Shown: positions 35,075 to 44,450 of the stretch, in pieces
Numbering within the stretch: position 1 is the stretch's first letter
How the letters are laid out: each line of letters starts with the position of its first letter
Assembly: GCA_016872055.1 (NCBI GenBank)
Contig: VHBH01000005.1
Location: 28,037-92,036 of the forward strand
Source: Nitrososphaerota archaeon
Lineage (GTDB): Archaea; Thermoproteota; Nitrososphaeria; Nitrososphaerales; Nitrosopumilaceae
Direction of reading: 5' to 3'
DNA: 64,000 nt
Translations under genes and position numbers: made by a program
The notes under the pieces: model-generated
Seen by the model: only the letters and a program-made list of their open reading frames with translations
Database searches by the model: none
What the model was told of the DNA's origin: nothing

Positions 35075-36201
35075 TCTACAAACGACCTTTTGAATGACTG
35101 GATTACCTTGACCACTTCTGGTCTCATGATATATTCAGATGGTGACTTGCCCTCATCGATGATTTGTCGGAGCTTGGTTCCGCTGATTTGCTCATGAAAG
35201 TCTGGAGAATGTGGACATGCGCGCTCGTTTGTAAATGCAAGACATTTTTTGCAATAATAAAATGCCGGGAAGAACAAAGGCTTTATGTCCAAGTCCGGAA
35301 AATCAGAGAAGATTTCTTGCGCTGCAAACGGGGAATAGTATTTGCCGACTCCTGCATGGTCTCGGCCAATTATGATGTTGGTGCAGCCATAGTTTTGTCT
35401 CATTATAGCGTGGTGAATTGCTTCTTTTGGTCCTGCGTATCTCATTTCGGTGTGCAGGGTTGCAAGCGTACACCTGTTCTTCGGGTAATAATTCTCAATC
35501 ATGGTGATATATGATTCCAAGATTACTTCGTCGACAAAGTCACCGGATTTTTTCTTGCCGATCAATGGATTTACAAATACGCCGTCGCATGACAAAAACG
35601 ACTCTTTTTGCAGCATTTCGTGAGCAACATGAGGGGGGTTTCTAGTCTGAAATGCAGCTATGGTCTTCCAGCCTGCATGTGAGAATGCCTTTCTTGTGTC
35701 AGTTGGGGTTAGCCTGTATTTTCTAATTGGGTCTGCGCCAGGCCTCGTGACATAGTCGATTTTCCCTCCGATAAGATAGTCATTCATGGATATTGTTTTT
35801 GCAACGCCTGGATGATTCACATCAGTTGTGCCGTAGACTGCCTGTGATGTTTTTGTTTTATCAAAGGTATAGATTTCCTCTACGTGTAATACGGCAAACT
35901 CTCCGTGGGTTGTCTTTAGTGTAACATCGCCCGAGTCCTTTGCCTTTTGTGCGGTTTCCTTGTCCACATCAAGAACTATTGGAACGGTCCATGCAAGATC
36001 GCTTGCCAGCCTTCCCTTTGATACAACACCATCGAAGTCTGATTTTACTAAAAATCCCTCCAGTGGGCTGAAAATTCCGTCTGCAATGTTTTCAACATCG
36101 TTTGCCAGATCTTCGCTAATAGAAATGGAAAACATTCCTGCCGTGTTTTTTTGCGAAATTCGGCTTACCAGTCTTCCGCCGTGTGGTCGTATTGCGTCCA
36201 T
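35071..36201 (-). CDS. sat: sulfate adenylyltransferase (ATP sulfurylase)
   Basis: Activates sulfate to adenylyl sulfate (APS). The 376-residue protein has the catalytic [13 protein letters not shown] (near residue 184; QxRNP-HxxHE) and [11 protein letters not shown] (near residue 277) motifs, plus a set of cysteines and histidines in [16 protein letters not shown] that can hold a zinc ion, as in archaeal and bacterial monomeric Sat. It is 4 bases from the end of the APS reductase gene on the same strand and overlaps the downstream surface-protein gene by 4 bases. Confidence 0.96.
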   Translation of the reverse strand: MDAIRPHGGRLVSRISQKNTAGMFSISISEDLANDVENIADGIFSPLEGFLVKSDFDGVVSKGRLASDLAWTVPIVLDVDKETAQKAKDSGDVTLKTTHGEFAVLHVEEIYTFDKTKTSQAVYGTTDVNHPGVAKTISMNDYLIGGKIDYVTRPGADPIRKYRLTPTDTRKAFSHAGWKTIAAFQTRNPPHVAHEMLQKESFLSCDGVFVNPLIGKKKSGDFVDEVILESYITMIENYYPKNRCTLATLHTEMRYAGPKEAIHHAIMRQNYGCTNIIIGRDHAGVGKYYSPFAAQEIFSDFPDLDIKPLFFPAFYYCKKCLAFTNERACPHSPDFHEQISGTKLRQIIDEGKSPSEYIMRPEVVKVIQSFKRSFVE

Positions 36202-36205
36202 GCCT

Positions 36206-36913
36206 TCAGTGTTTCATGTGCAAGCCGCACTCTTTATGTGTATCAGACTCCCACCACCATCTACCTGAACGGAGGTCCTCGCCTGGCTTAATCGCTCTGG
36301 TGCATGGCTCACAGCCAATGCTGGTATAGCCACGGTCTAGGAGTTTGTTATATGGTAAATTGCGCTCTTTAATGTACGATAATACCTGGTCCCATGTCCA
36401 CTCTATGATTGGGTTTACCTTTACTATTCCGCCGTGGAGGTGATCTAGCTCCACCATTGCTGCGTGGGATCGGTTTTCGTTTTGGTCCCGTCTCAGGCCT
36501 GTAACCCAAGCATCTAGTGTTGAGAGAATTTTGTTAAGAGGGCGGACCTTTCTTATTTCGCAGCAGAGCTTTCTGTTTTCCACTGAATCATAGAACAGAT
36601 TAATCCCCTTTGTACCGACCATTTCTTCTACTGCCGCAGTTTCTGGGAACATTACCTCGAAATTGATATTGTATTTTTTTGCTATTGCGTCCATTACGTC
36701 ATAGGTTTCCTGGTTTAGTCGGCCAGTATCCAATGTGAAAAATCTCGCCTTTGGATTTACTTTTATAATCATGTCAGTGACAACGCTGTCTTCTGGGCCA
36801 AAGCTTGACGCCTTGGCAATTTTGTCGCCAAATGTTTCGTACGCCCACCTCAATGCGTCTTCTGGGGTTTTAAGTCGAGTGTTAACCTTGTCGATTTCTT
36901 CTTGCGTGTACAA
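36206..36913 (-). CDS. cysH: adenylyl sulfate (APS) reductase, CysH family
   Basis: Reduces activated sulfate to sulfite. The 235-residue protein has the PP-loop-like [10 protein letters not shown] (near residue 37), two cysteines in [12 protein letters not shown] (about residue 128) and CEPC in GCEPCTRAI, and ends ECGLH-x with the redox cysteine. The paired CC ... CxxC cysteines hold a 4Fe-4S cluster and mark the APS-preferring form rather than the PAPS form. It starts with ATG 36913 and is first in the run cysH-sat-surface protein. Confidence 0.93.
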   Translation of the reverse strand: MYTQEEIDKVNTRLKTPEDALRWAYETFGDKIAKASSFGPEDSVVTDMIIKVNPKARFFTLDTGRLNQETYDVMDAIAKKYNINFEVMFPETAAVEEMVGTKGINLFYDSVENRKLCCEIRKVRPLNKILSTLDAWVTGLRRDQNENRSHAAMVELDHLHGGIVKVNPIIEWTWDQVLSYIKERNLPYNKLLDRGYTSIGCEPCTRAIKPGEDLRSGRWWWESDTHKECGLHMKH

Positions 36914-36995
36914 CTGTATGTATAGTGAAAATTTGTCTTATAATTATTTGGAGGGATCATCCAGAATTATAAGCAGGGTTTTGGCATGAAAAAAA

Positions 36996-38114
36996 ATGAA
37001 TGAACCTGCATTTGTAGTTGTTTTTCCGTCGATTTTTGCCAAAAACAAGCAAAGTCTGCTAGTATCTAACATTAAAAAAATTCTCAAAATTCAGAATCAT
37101 GGATATTCCACAATTACAACGGACGATGATCTCATAATAATAGATGCAAACGATCCAGTCTTTGCATCGTCTGCAATAAACCAGCTTTTTGGTGTAGGCC
37201 AAGTCTCCATTGCAAGACGAACTGAGAATAAATTCAATGAAATAGTATCTACTATTGCAAAAATTGGCAGCAGCCTTTTGTTGCGGGGCGATGTTTTCTA
37301 TGTCAAAGTAGAAGGTCATGCATCTGGTTATTTGCCAAAAGACGTAGAGATTGCTGCAACATCTGCACTAATTGAAAAGACTGTAGACATGGAATGCAAG
37401 CCTGGAACTGAAGCAAAACATGACAGTCTAATCCATTGCTATCTTACCAAAAAGAACGCATATGTTTCGATATTTTTGGAAAAAGGCCACGGCGGAGTTC
37501 CGTACAATTCCCAAGAGGAACAGATTTTGTGTTGCATCTTTGATGAGCTCTCCGCGATTTCCTGCCTTGAGGCAATAAAACAGGGATTTGATGTTAGAAT
37601 TTTAGTTTGCTACACCACGGATGCAAATCTGATGGAGCTAGTCAAGATGACAAATAGGATCATCCCAAGACTACCAAGCCCATCAGTAACACTTGACTTT
37701 TGCCAAATTGCAATAAAAGATACTGCAAAGACGTTGCAGCAAAAAATTCTTGTGACATCCAATGTTTTGTGCCAGCTTGCAAAAAAGCACAAGATCCAAA
37801 GGGTTTGCCTTTCCCTATCACCACTTGTGTTTCCAATTTGGCTAATTGAGCAAAGCCTAGACACCGTGACAAAAAACAAGCTTATTCCGTGGATTGTGCT
37901 TGCCGGGCTGGATCAGGCTATCATAGACACTGCAAAAGAGATCGGCCTTGGGAAATATCTATCCAGAATAGAAAAGCTTGGTTCACTCAGATTAGCTAAG
38001 AGCAAAGACGACGTATCTGAAATCACACAAAAGGCAGTTAAGTCGTACCAGTCAGTTACAGTCAGGATTGGCCCAAACAATGTCCATGACATTTTGGACT
38101 CTCTTGATCACTGA
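36996..38114 (+). CDS. THUMP-domain, ThiI-like protein without a PP-loop
   Basis: A 372-residue protein with the layout of ThiI: a ferredoxin-like N-terminal part (residues about 1-75), a THUMP domain (about 80-165, with FYVKVEGHASGYLPKDVEIAATSALI; landmark SGYLPKDVE), and an alpha/beta half with a late LAGLDQAIIDTAKEIG resembling the ThiI DKEEI-IxIAxxIGT end. In ThiI the alpha/beta half opens with the ATP pyrophosphatase motif SGGxDS; here the corresponding stretch is CCIFDELSA near residue 180, so adenylation is doubtful. Perhaps a tRNA-binding partner. Start ATG 36996, 82 bases from divergent cysH. Confidence 0.65.
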   Translation: MNEPAFVVVFPSIFAKNKQSLLVSNIKKILKIQNHGYSTITTDDDLIIIDANDPVFASSAINQLFGVGQVSIARRTENKFNEIVSTIAKIGSSLLLRGDVFYVKVEGHASGYLPKDVEIAATSALIEKTVDMECKPGTEAKHDSLIHCYLTKKNAYVSIFLEKGHGGVPYNSQEEQILCCIFDELSAISCLEAIKQGFDVRILVCYTTDANLMELVKMTNRIIPRLPSPSVTLDFCQIAIKDTAKTLQQKILVTSNVLCQLAKKHKIQRVCLSLSPLVFPIWLIEQSLDTVTKNKLIPWIVLAGLDQAIIDTAKEIGLGKYLSRIEKLGSLRLAKSKDDVSEITQKAVKSYQSVTVRIGPNNVHDILDSLDH

Positions 38115-38145
38115 AAATTTATTGTGCAAAATTTGAGGTGTTGCT

Positions 38146-39363
38146 ATGAAAAAGATAGGCCAGTTCATCTATTCGTGGGGAAACGGTCACTATTCCCGTA
38201 TGATGTCACTAAATGAGGAGCTACCCAACTTTATTCCGCAGTATGAGGGTCATTTTGCAAGCAAGGATGAAATCTACCAAAAACTACTGCAAAAATTTCC
38301 AAAGGAAAACGTGCACGAAGCACTTGCCCCTACTCCAATTGACGGCAAATACGGACCTGACGTGTTCTTATCAATGGTTAACACATTATTGCCAGTGCGT
38401 GGTAACCCCCCAGTAGTAAGACAGGTTGTAAGATACCTAAGAAAAGAGCGCGTGCTTTTTGATTCGCTAAAATTTGATCTTGTAATTAATGATGGTGATA
38501 TGGGCCCAAACGTTTTGGCAAAAAACAGAAACATTCCATCCATATTCATAACAAACCAGTTTAGGCCGAGACTTTGGAAGTCCAGATTTTACTTTTATCC
38601 AGGAGTATGGTACGTATCAAAACAAATTGCCAAGGCAACAATGATTACAGTTGCCGACTCTCCACCTCCATATACTATGTGCGAGTATAATCTAAATTTT
38701 CCAGAAAAACTCAAAGAAAAAGTTGTTTATGTGGGCCATTTTGCATCTGACAAAAAGAAAAAATCCGACGTAAAATCTGATCTTGAAAAGATGGTTGAAG
38801 GCCACAAGTTTGGTTATTGGATGAGAACGGGCAACAAATCCACAAATGATATCACAGGTAAAAAATATGAGGAAGCATTTTCCCAGATGAAAAAGGAAAA
38901 GAGGGTCATCTCGCATGCAAGAGCAGACCAATCAATTGACAAAGTAAAGGACGCTGACGGCAAGACATATTCCATTTCAGAGGCACTGGAAAAGAAAATA
39001 GACTGGATTCAAATTGACGTAGGATTCCTATCAGAATCGCAAAAAGAAACAGTTGTGGAGGAATGCGACTATGCAGTAATCAACGGCTCACACACTGTCA
39101 TGGGTGAAATTATTGGAGTAAAGGGAAAGCCAATAATCGGCATTCCAGTGTATGATGAGCAGACAAACCAGATCCAATGGGCGCAAGAACACAAACTTGG
39201 CATATTGGCAAACAGTACTAAACAGCTTATTTCTAGCATTTCGCATTTAAAGGGAAATTATGATTCTTTTGGGGACGCAGTAAAACAATACCAGAGAAAC
39301 TTTGTTGCAAATGGTGCTAGAACCACTGCCAAGCTAGCTGCAGAGATGCTAAGTTCACGATAA
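38146..39363 (+). CDS. GT28/MurG-like glycosyltransferase
   Basis: A 405-residue protein with a GT-B outline. N-terminal: GQFIYSWGNGHYSRMM (glycine-rich loop with GHxxR, typical of MurG and GT28 relatives). C-terminal: YAVINGSHTVMGEIIGVKGKPIIGIPVYDEQTNQIQWAQE (residues about 308-348; landmark IGIPVYDEQTNQ), the usual nucleotide-sugar-binding half. An intact match to archaeal family-28 transferases that act in glycolipid or surface-glycan synthesis; peptidoglycan synthesis is not implied. Acceptor unknown. Start ATG 38146, 31 bases after the ThiI-like gene. Confidence 0.75.
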   Translation: MKKIGQFIYSWGNGHYSRMMSLNEELPNFIPQYEGHFASKDEIYQKLLQKFPKENVHEALAPTPIDGKYGPDVFLSMVNTLLPVRGNPPVVRQVVRYLRKERVLFDSLKFDLVINDGDMGPNVLAKNRNIPSIFITNQFRPRLWKSRFYFYPGVWYVSKQIAKATMITVADSPPPYTMCEYNLNFPEKLKEKVVYVGHFASDKKKKSDVKSDLEKMVEGHKFGYWMRTGNKSTNDITGKKYEEAFSQMKKEKRVISHARADQSIDKVKDADGKTYSISEALEKKIDWIQIDVGFLSESQKETVVEECDYAVINGSHTVMGEIIGVKGKPIIGIPVYDEQTNQIQWAQEHKLGILANSTKQLISSISHLKGNYDSFGDAVKQYQRNFVANGARTTAKLAAEMLSSR

Positions 39364-39396
39364 GAGATAATAGCTTTTTTGATCGCAGTAGAATGG

Positions 39397-39463
39397 TCTG
39401 GTACGCGGTATTTCGATGGGCGAAATGACCGAAAGGGATGATGATAATGATCCGCGTGCCAGA
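39397..39463. ncRNA. candidate structured RNA (12-base-pair closing stem)
   Basis: TCTGGTACGCGG (39397-39408) and CCGCGTGCCAGA (39452-39463) pair over 12 bases (one G-U if read on the plus strand). Inside lies a second hairpin, ATTTCG/CGAAAT with a 5-base loop (39410-39426), and then a CC-GAAA-GG stretch and a run with repeated GATGATGATAATGAT. On the plus strand a TATA-like GATAATAG lies near 39366-39373 and T-rich bases follow. It sits in a 140-base gap between genes. Class unknown; I could not match it to a riboswitch or guide RNA. Confidence 0.5.
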
Positions 39464-39503
39464 TTTTGGCTTTCTAGTGGGAACGCTTTTATGGAAAAAT
39501 TTT

Positions 39504-39803
39504 ATGGCAAACTCATTGGTTAATTGCCCAGAATGTGTAGCAAGGGAACGCAAGGCAGTTATTGAGCGAGAGGCTGCTAGTGGAAGCCAAGAAGGGGTTC
39601 AAAAACTCTTAGAACAGATAGAGATCCCCATGAAGTTTGATCCAGTAACAAAGCACTACATCTGCAAAAGATGTGGTCTGTATGCCACACGAGAGCAAGT
39701 AGGCGACATTCGCGAAAAGGTAAACAGACGAGATCCAACAAAAGAAGATAAGCACTATGACTATTTGGATTGGTGGCAAAAAAGTAAAAAAGACAAGATA
39801 TAG
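39504..39803 (+). CDS. zinc-ribbon protein of unknown function
   Basis: A 99-residue protein with two well separated cysteine pairs, NCPECVARERK (residues 8-11) and YICKRCGLYA (about 53-56), and a long charged middle helix; it ends in a Lys/Asp-rich DYLDWWQKSKKDK. I start it at ATG 39504, two codons before the first conserved-looking residues; a longer frame from 39438 would run into the structured RNA candidate. Fits an archaeal nucleic-acid-binding or ribosome-associated small protein; no family recognised. It ends 12 bases before the next gene. Confidence 0.7.
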   Translation: MANSLVNCPECVARERKAVIEREAASGSQEGVQKLLEQIEIPMKFDPVTKHYICKRCGLYATREQVGDIREKVNRRDPTKEDKHYDYLDWWQKSKKDKI

Positions 39804-39815
39804 GATTGGTGTTTC

Positions 39816-40205
39816 TTGGTAAAAAAGAAGGACGAGCTCCCAGATTGGGTATTAGATGATATAAAGGGCGCAAGATTTGCAAAGCCAGAACTATTGACCA
39901 GAACTGGTTACATTCTTGAGGTGTATATGGCTGACAAAAAAATTGATGCTCAGATATACGAAGCAGTAGAGGACGGTCGCCACATAATAACATTGGATCT
40001 CCCAAAAAATGTCAAACCGGCTGACTGTCAGACAGGAGCCGTGTATGAATTTGCAATAAACATGCTTAAGGCACCACTGGCAAAGAAAACAGTTGAGTTT
40101 CTAAAAAATGAAAAAGAAATCGAAATGTCTGCAATATACCAGTTTGAGCTCCAAAAGCTGACGCTTATGGATGTTGCATCAGACAATTCCGAGTCGGAAG
40201 AATAA
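39816..40205 (+). CDS. conserved-looking hypothetical protein
   Basis: A 129-residue soluble protein of mixed alpha/beta character with a Lys-rich start and a Ser/Asp/Glu-rich acidic tail (DVASDNSESEE). No motif or family is clear. It begins with TTG at 39816, 12 bases after the zinc-ribbon gene, and ends a few bases before the convergent SDR gene. The pairing with the zinc protein suggests they are co-expressed. Confidence 0.6.
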   Translation: MVKKKDELPDWVLDDIKGARFAKPELLTRTGYILEVYMADKKIDAQIYEAVEDGRHIITLDLPKNVKPADCQTGAVYEFAINMLKAPLAKKTVEFLKNEKEIEMSAIYQFELQKLTLMDVASDNSESEE

Positions 40206-40210
40206 TAGAA

Positions 40211-40987
40211 TTATTTTTGAAGTTTCCTAAATGCTGCACCCATTATGGGGTTTATCACAAAAGGTATTGTGTGCTTTAGCCAGACTCCGATTCGCACTAT
40301 ACCTGGCACAATTATTTCTAGTCTTGATGACTCAGATGCTGATAAAATTGTCTTTGCCACTGTTTTTGGGTCTAGCGAGGTCTGGGAATATTTTGGCATT
40401 TTGCTAAATGATTCATGATCAAAGAAATTAGTTCTAACCATTATTGGACTGACGACAGTTACGCCAATGTTTGTGCCCCTTAGTTCGTGCTTTAGTCCCT
40501 CAGAAAAGCCAAGCATTGCAAATTTTGATGCGCAGTACGATGCGATTCCTGGCAGGCCAAACGAGGCAGCAACCGATGCAACATTCACAATGTGGCCGGA
40601 ATTTTGCTTTTGAAATGTAGGCAAAAAGCTTTTTGTGCAATATACCATCCCCAGATAGTTTGTTTTCATTTGGGATTCAATCTCTTCTATTGAGAGATCT
40701 GATACAGTTCCATAAATCGCAAAGCCTGCGTTATTTACCAGAATGTCTATTCTACCAAATTTATCCAGGACTTGGGCGGCCATTATCTTGACTTGGTCCT
40801 TATCGGAGACATCGCATGGGCAGACTAGTACATCAGATTTTAGCAATTGTTGCAGTTCTTCTAGTTTTTCCTTTCTTCTTGATACTAGTACTAGCTTTGA
40901 ACCCTTGTTTGCAAACTCGATTGCCGCTGACTTTCCAATCCCACTTGATGCGCCAGTAATAACTACGACTTTGTCTTTGAATGACAT
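40211..40987 (-). CDS. short-chain dehydrogenase/reductase
   Basis: A 258-residue classical SDR. It shows the nucleotide-binding TGASSGIGKSAA (residues 11-22), the NNAG in VNNAGFAIYG, catalytic Ser in VNVASVAASFG, and YCASKFAML (Tyr-x3-Lys). The extended C-terminal hydrophobic segment (IPFVINPIMGAAF) suggests membrane contact, as in 3-ketosphinganine-reductase-like or DltE-like relatives. The substrate is unknown. It ends facing the acidic-tail protein and is 36 bases from the next gene on its strand. Confidence 0.88.
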   Translation of the reverse strand: MSFKDKVVVITGASSGIGKSAAIEFANKGSKLVLVSRRKEKLEELQQLLKSDVLVCPCDVSDKDQVKIMAAQVLDKFGRIDILVNNAGFAIYGTVSDLSIEEIESQMKTNYLGMVYCTKSFLPTFQKQNSGHIVNVASVAASFGLPGIASYCASKFAMLGFSEGLKHELRGTNIGVTVVSPIMVRTNFFDHESFSKMPKYSQTSLDPKTVAKTILSASESSRLEIIVPGIVRIGVWLKHTIPFVINPIMGAAFRKLQK

Positions 40988-41023
40988 GTTTTTTGGATTT
41001 ATACAGTAATGATATGTTGGTTT

Positions 41024-42037
41024 CTATTCAGCTGGCTTTTGGTATTTTCGAAGCGCCATTTTCATTAGCAAAAACCACGCAATTGGAATTGGTAATTGAT
41101 ATGTCGCAATTCTCCATGCGATTATCGCATCCCATTCTACACTGTCACTTGGCAGCTCCAGCATGAACTTATCTAAATCCGACAGATAAGCCCACGTGCC
41201 AAATTCCGCAAGACCTGAACCACCTACCGTGATAGGCATGTTTCCAATTGCGTTGCCCGCCATTACTGCCAAAATGGAATCTATTGCGCTTACTGTCTGC
41301 TCAGTTCCAAATGAAATGAACATGAATGAAATTCCAAAGACAAGCCAAGACGCTAGCGAGATTAAAAACGATATTACAAATGCCTTTTTTGCATGTGGTG
41401 CACGAATATTTTGGCGCGTCATTGTACAGACATCTATCATCCATTGATTAGTCTTGTCCAAGTATTCCTGTCCTTTTTCCTTGCGTAATCGCAATACCAG
41501 ATTTACAAAGATTTTTGGCACCTGAAAGTCTCGCTTGGCAGTCAAAAAGAATAATCCCGTCCACAATACAACAACTGGAATTGTAGTGCCCAAAACAATT
41601 GCACCAATTATTACATGCCCAGCTAAAATGGCTACTATTCCAGCAGTCAATGATAAAATACCTGCTGCCAATACTTCTGTCACCATCTCAAATATTCCAA
41701 GCCAAGATGCCTTTGATGCGGGCATGCCACGTTTGTTCATCCAGTATATTCTGACCACTTCTCCGCCAACAAACATTGGCGTAGTCATTGTTACAAATTC
41801 AGAACCGATTCTCACAAAGATGGTTCGCCAAAGAGATTCTATTTTTCCATGAAATACACCGATGATGTAATGGAATTTTATTCCTTGCAGGAACAGCTTG
41901 CCCATCATTGCCGCAAAGGCTGCAAGAAAATTCATAATTCCTACCGCAAAGACGTCCTCTGGTTTGACATCAAAAGATACGGCAATTATCAAAAATGGAA
42001 CAAGGCTAGCTGCAAATGCAACAATTCGCCATTTCAT
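41024..42037 (-). CDS. UPF0104/AglD-like integral membrane protein (flippase-like)
   Basis: A 337-residue polytopic protein with about eight transmembrane segments, of the lysylphosphatidylglycerol synthase TM-region/UPF0104 family. It has the family's FVGGEVVRIYWMNKRGMPASKA motif (residues about 86-106, landmark GGEVVRIYWM) and the later AGNAIGNMPITVGGSGLAEFG (landmark MPITVGGSGLAE). Archaeal members include the AglD C-terminal part and putative lipid flippases, which would fit the glycosylation genes of the window. Start ATG 42037, 55 bases from the divergent GPN gene. Confidence 0.85.
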   Translation of the reverse strand: MKWRIVAFAASLVPFLIIAVSFDVKPEDVFAVGIMNFLAAFAAMMGKLFLQGIKFHYIIGVFHGKIESLWRTIFVRIGSEFVTMTTPMFVGGEVVRIYWMNKRGMPASKASWLGIFEMVTEVLAAGILSLTAGIVAILAGHVIIGAIVLGTTIPVVVLWTGLFFLTAKRDFQVPKIFVNLVLRLRKEKGQEYLDKTNQWMIDVCTMTRQNIRAPHAKKAFVISFLISLASWLVFGISFMFISFGTEQTVSAIDSILAVMAGNAIGNMPITVGGSGLAEFGTWAYLSDLDKFMLELPSDSVEWDAIIAWRIATYQLPIPIAWFLLMKMALRKYQKPAE

Positions 42038-42092
42038 TTTAGCAGGTTTTCAACTGAATCAAATATAAGCCAACAACTCTGACATTTACAAA

Positions 42093-42851
42093 TTGAAAGC
42101 AATTTTTGTCGCGGGAACAGCCGGTGCTGGAAAATCACTACTCACATCTAAGATTCATGAATATTACACCAGAAACGGAGCATTTACTGCAATTTTGAAT
42201 TTGGATCCCGGTGTGATTTCACTACCATACACGCCAGATATCGACATTAGGGATTCTATAGATATTGTATCCATAATGAAGCAGTATGATCTTGGACCAA
42301 ATGGTGCACTGATGATGGCAAATGATCTGATTGCATCCAAGCTTGACGAGCTGCAAGAGGAAGCAGACAAGATTAATCCTGATTATTTGATTGTCGATAC
42401 GCCGGGACAAATCGAATTATTTGCGTATCGTACCAGCGGCCCCTATTTTGTGAATAATTTTATGGCAGATCAAAAGTCTGCATTGTTTTTGTATGATGGG
42501 GTCCTAGTCACAACTGCAGTCAATTTTGTATCCATGGCACTTCTTGCTACATCTATTAGACTACGAATGGGGATGCCGACAATCAATGTATTGACAAAAA
42601 CTGACTTGATTGCAGACAAAATCTCCGAGATATTACGATGGACTACAAATCTAAAAACTCTGGAAAATGCCATCTCTGCAGAAGCAGACGGTGAAACCTA
42701 TGTGCTTGTGACAAATATTTTGCGCAGTCTAAACCTATCCGGCTTTGCTCAGGGGTTGATTCCAGTATCCAATGCAACAGGTGAGGGAATGGTAAACTTG
42801 GAAGGCTCACTGAGCAGAATTCTTAACCAAGGAGAGGAGATTGAAGACTGA
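42093..42851 (+). CDS. GPN-loop GTPase
   Basis: A 252-residue GPN-family GTPase. P-loop GTAGAGKSLL (residues 8-17), GPN tripeptide in YDLGPNGALMMAND (near residue 69), G3 VDTPGQIELF, and G4 in VLTKTDLI. Eukaryotic relatives (Gpn1-3) help assemble RNA polymerase II; the archaeal role is not settled but the gene is common in archaea. Start TTG 42093, with a TATA-like TATAAGC about 30 bases upstream, so leaderless. Its stop TGA overlaps the thrB start by 1 base. Confidence 0.9.
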   Translation: MKAIFVAGTAGAGKSLLTSKIHEYYTRNGAFTAILNLDPGVISLPYTPDIDIRDSIDIVSIMKQYDLGPNGALMMANDLIASKLDELQEEADKINPDYLIVDTPGQIELFAYRTSGPYFVNNFMADQKSALFLYDGVLVTTAVNFVSMALLATSIRLRMGMPTINVLTKTDLIADKISEILRWTTNLKTLENAISAEADGETYVLVTNILRSLNLSGFAQGLIPVSNATGEGMVNLEGSLSRILNQGEEIED

Positions 42852-43765
42852 TGAATTCTGTTACCGCCAAAGCGCCATCATCTACTGCCAATTTAGGCCC
42901 AGGCTTTGACGTGTTCGGCCTTTCACTGGATGCATTTTATGATACGGTTACATTGACCAAACAAAAAAACGGCATTTCAATAATTACTGGTGATTCCATT
43001 CCTGTTTCCCCAAGCAAGAACACCGCAGGACTAGTAGTCCAATACATGAAGAAAAAATTCAAGATAAAAAGCGGAGTCCAAATCAGGATCAAAAAAGGAG
43101 TCCCGGCCGGATTTGGGATGGGAAGTAGTGCGGCCTCTGCAGCCGCCACTGCGATTGCGTTTGATAGGTTGTTTGGCCTTAAGCTGGACGATAACACCTT
43201 GGTAGAGTGTGCAGGGGTTGGTGAGCGTGCAAGTGCTGGCTCTATTCACTATGATAATGTGTCTGCGTCGGTTTTGGGTGGATTTGTTATAGTTAGGACC
43301 AATCCACTTGATGTGCTCAAAGTTTTGCCCCCTTCTGATCTGAGACTAGTTGTGGCGGTGCCAAAGATGATGGTTCCTGCAAAAAAGACACAAGTCTCCA
43401 GAAGTGTTGTGCCAAAGCAAGTAGCGCTTGCAGATTCGGTGGTTAATTTGTCAAATGCAGCTGCAATCGTTGCGGGATTTGTGAGTAAAGACTCGGAGTT
43501 GATTGGTCGATCAATCCACGACATCATTGTAGAGCCCGCGAGAGCACACCTAATTCCGGGATTCAATTCTGTCAAGAAAAACGCTCTGAAGGCAGGAGCA
43601 TTAGGCGTTACAATTTCTGGCGCTGGACCTTCTGTTATTTCATTTGCCACAAAAAAGACAAACTTGGACAAAATAGCAAGTGCAATGAAAAGGGGATTTA
43701 CCTCTGCAAAAATAGATAGTACTGTTGTGATTTGCAAGCCTAGCAGCGGCGCAAAGACGATCTAA
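42851..43765 (+). CDS. thrB: homoserine kinase ThrB
   Basis: Phosphorylates homoserine in threonine synthesis. The 304-residue GHMP kinase has APSSTANLGPGFDVFG (residues 8-23), the ATP loop VPAGFGMGSSAASAAA, and the C-terminal GVTISGAGPSVISF (GHMP motif 3). All match ThrB rather than mevalonate or galactokinase members. It starts with ATG overlapping the GPN gene stop by one base and is one base from queC, forming a tight three-gene run. Confidence 0.93.
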   Translation: MNSVTAKAPSSTANLGPGFDVFGLSLDAFYDTVTLTKQKNGISIITGDSIPVSPSKNTAGLVVQYMKKKFKIKSGVQIRIKKGVPAGFGMGSSAASAAATAIAFDRLFGLKLDDNTLVECAGVGERASAGSIHYDNVSASVLGGFVIVRTNPLDVLKVLPPSDLRLVVAVPKMMVPAKKTQVSRSVVPKQVALADSVVNLSNAAAIVAGFVSKDSELIGRSIHDIIVEPARAHLIPGFNSVKKNALKAGALGVTISGAGPSVISFATKKTNLDKIASAMKRGFTSAKIDSTVVICKPSSGAKTI

Positions 43766-43766
43766 A

Positions 43767-44450
43767 TTGAAAAAAGCAGTCCTGGTTCTCAGTGGTGGGC
43801 TGGACTCGTTGTGTCTTGGGGCTCATCTGGCCAAAAAATATGACTTGTATGGAATCACGTTTTCATACGGACAACGGGCATCAAAAGAGCTAGAGGCTGC
43901 AAAAAAAGTAGGAAAGACTCTTCACCTCAAAGAACACAGAATAATTCCACTTGACTTTATGAAGTCACTCTATGGGGCAAGCAATGTCCTTACAAGCTCC
44001 AAAAAGGTGCTCCCATCAAAATTTGAATATTCCATTGTGGTGCCAATCAGAAACGCAATTTTTGTAACAATTGCAACCGCGTGGGCATTTTCACTCAAGG
44101 CATCCCTCGTCGCATATGGCGCTCACACAGACGATACGAAATATCCAGACTGTAGGCCTATATTTGCAAAAAAGCTGGAATATGCCCTAAATCAGGGAGA
44201 AATTGATGGAATCAATCTAGGAATTAGAAACAAGATTCAGATCTGGTCTCCATATTCAGCAGGCATATCAAAGAGCACCCTAATCAAGTCAGGCTATGAA
44301 AAATTTGGTGATAGAATATTTCAGACTTGGAGCTGTTACGCAAACACAAAATATCATTGTGGAAAATGTGAGTCCTGTAATAACAGAAAGGCCGCATTTA
44401 TGCAGGCAAAAATTAAGGACAAGACAAAATATCTAGTATCTGGTTTCTAG
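43767..44450 (+). CDS. queC: 7-cyano-7-deazaguanine synthase QueC
   Basis: Makes preQ0, the precursor for archaeosine in tRNA. The 227-residue protein has the PP-loop LSGGLDSLC (residues 8-16) and the zinc-binding CYANTKYHCGKCESC cysteines near the C-terminus. With folE and queE nearby, three steps of the preQ0 pathway lie together. Starts with TTG 43767, one base after thrB. The end overlaps a convergent small membrane-protein gene by 18 bases. Confidence 0.95.
   Translation: MKKAVLVLSGGLDSLCLGAHLAKKYDLYGITFSYGQRASKELEAAKKVGKTLHLKEHRIIPLDFMKSLYGASNVLTSSKKVLPSKFEYSIVVPIRNAIFVTIATAWAFSLKASLVAYGAHTDDTKYPDCRPIFAKKLEYALNQGEIDGINLGIRNKIQIWSPYSAGISKSTLIKSGYEKFGDRIFQTWSCYANTKYHCGKCESCNNRKAAFMQAKIKDKTKYLVSGF

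Noticed and set aside
38146..39363. MurG-like protein as sign of a murein wall
   Set aside because: GT28-like folds act on many glycolipids in archaea; no other wall genes are present.
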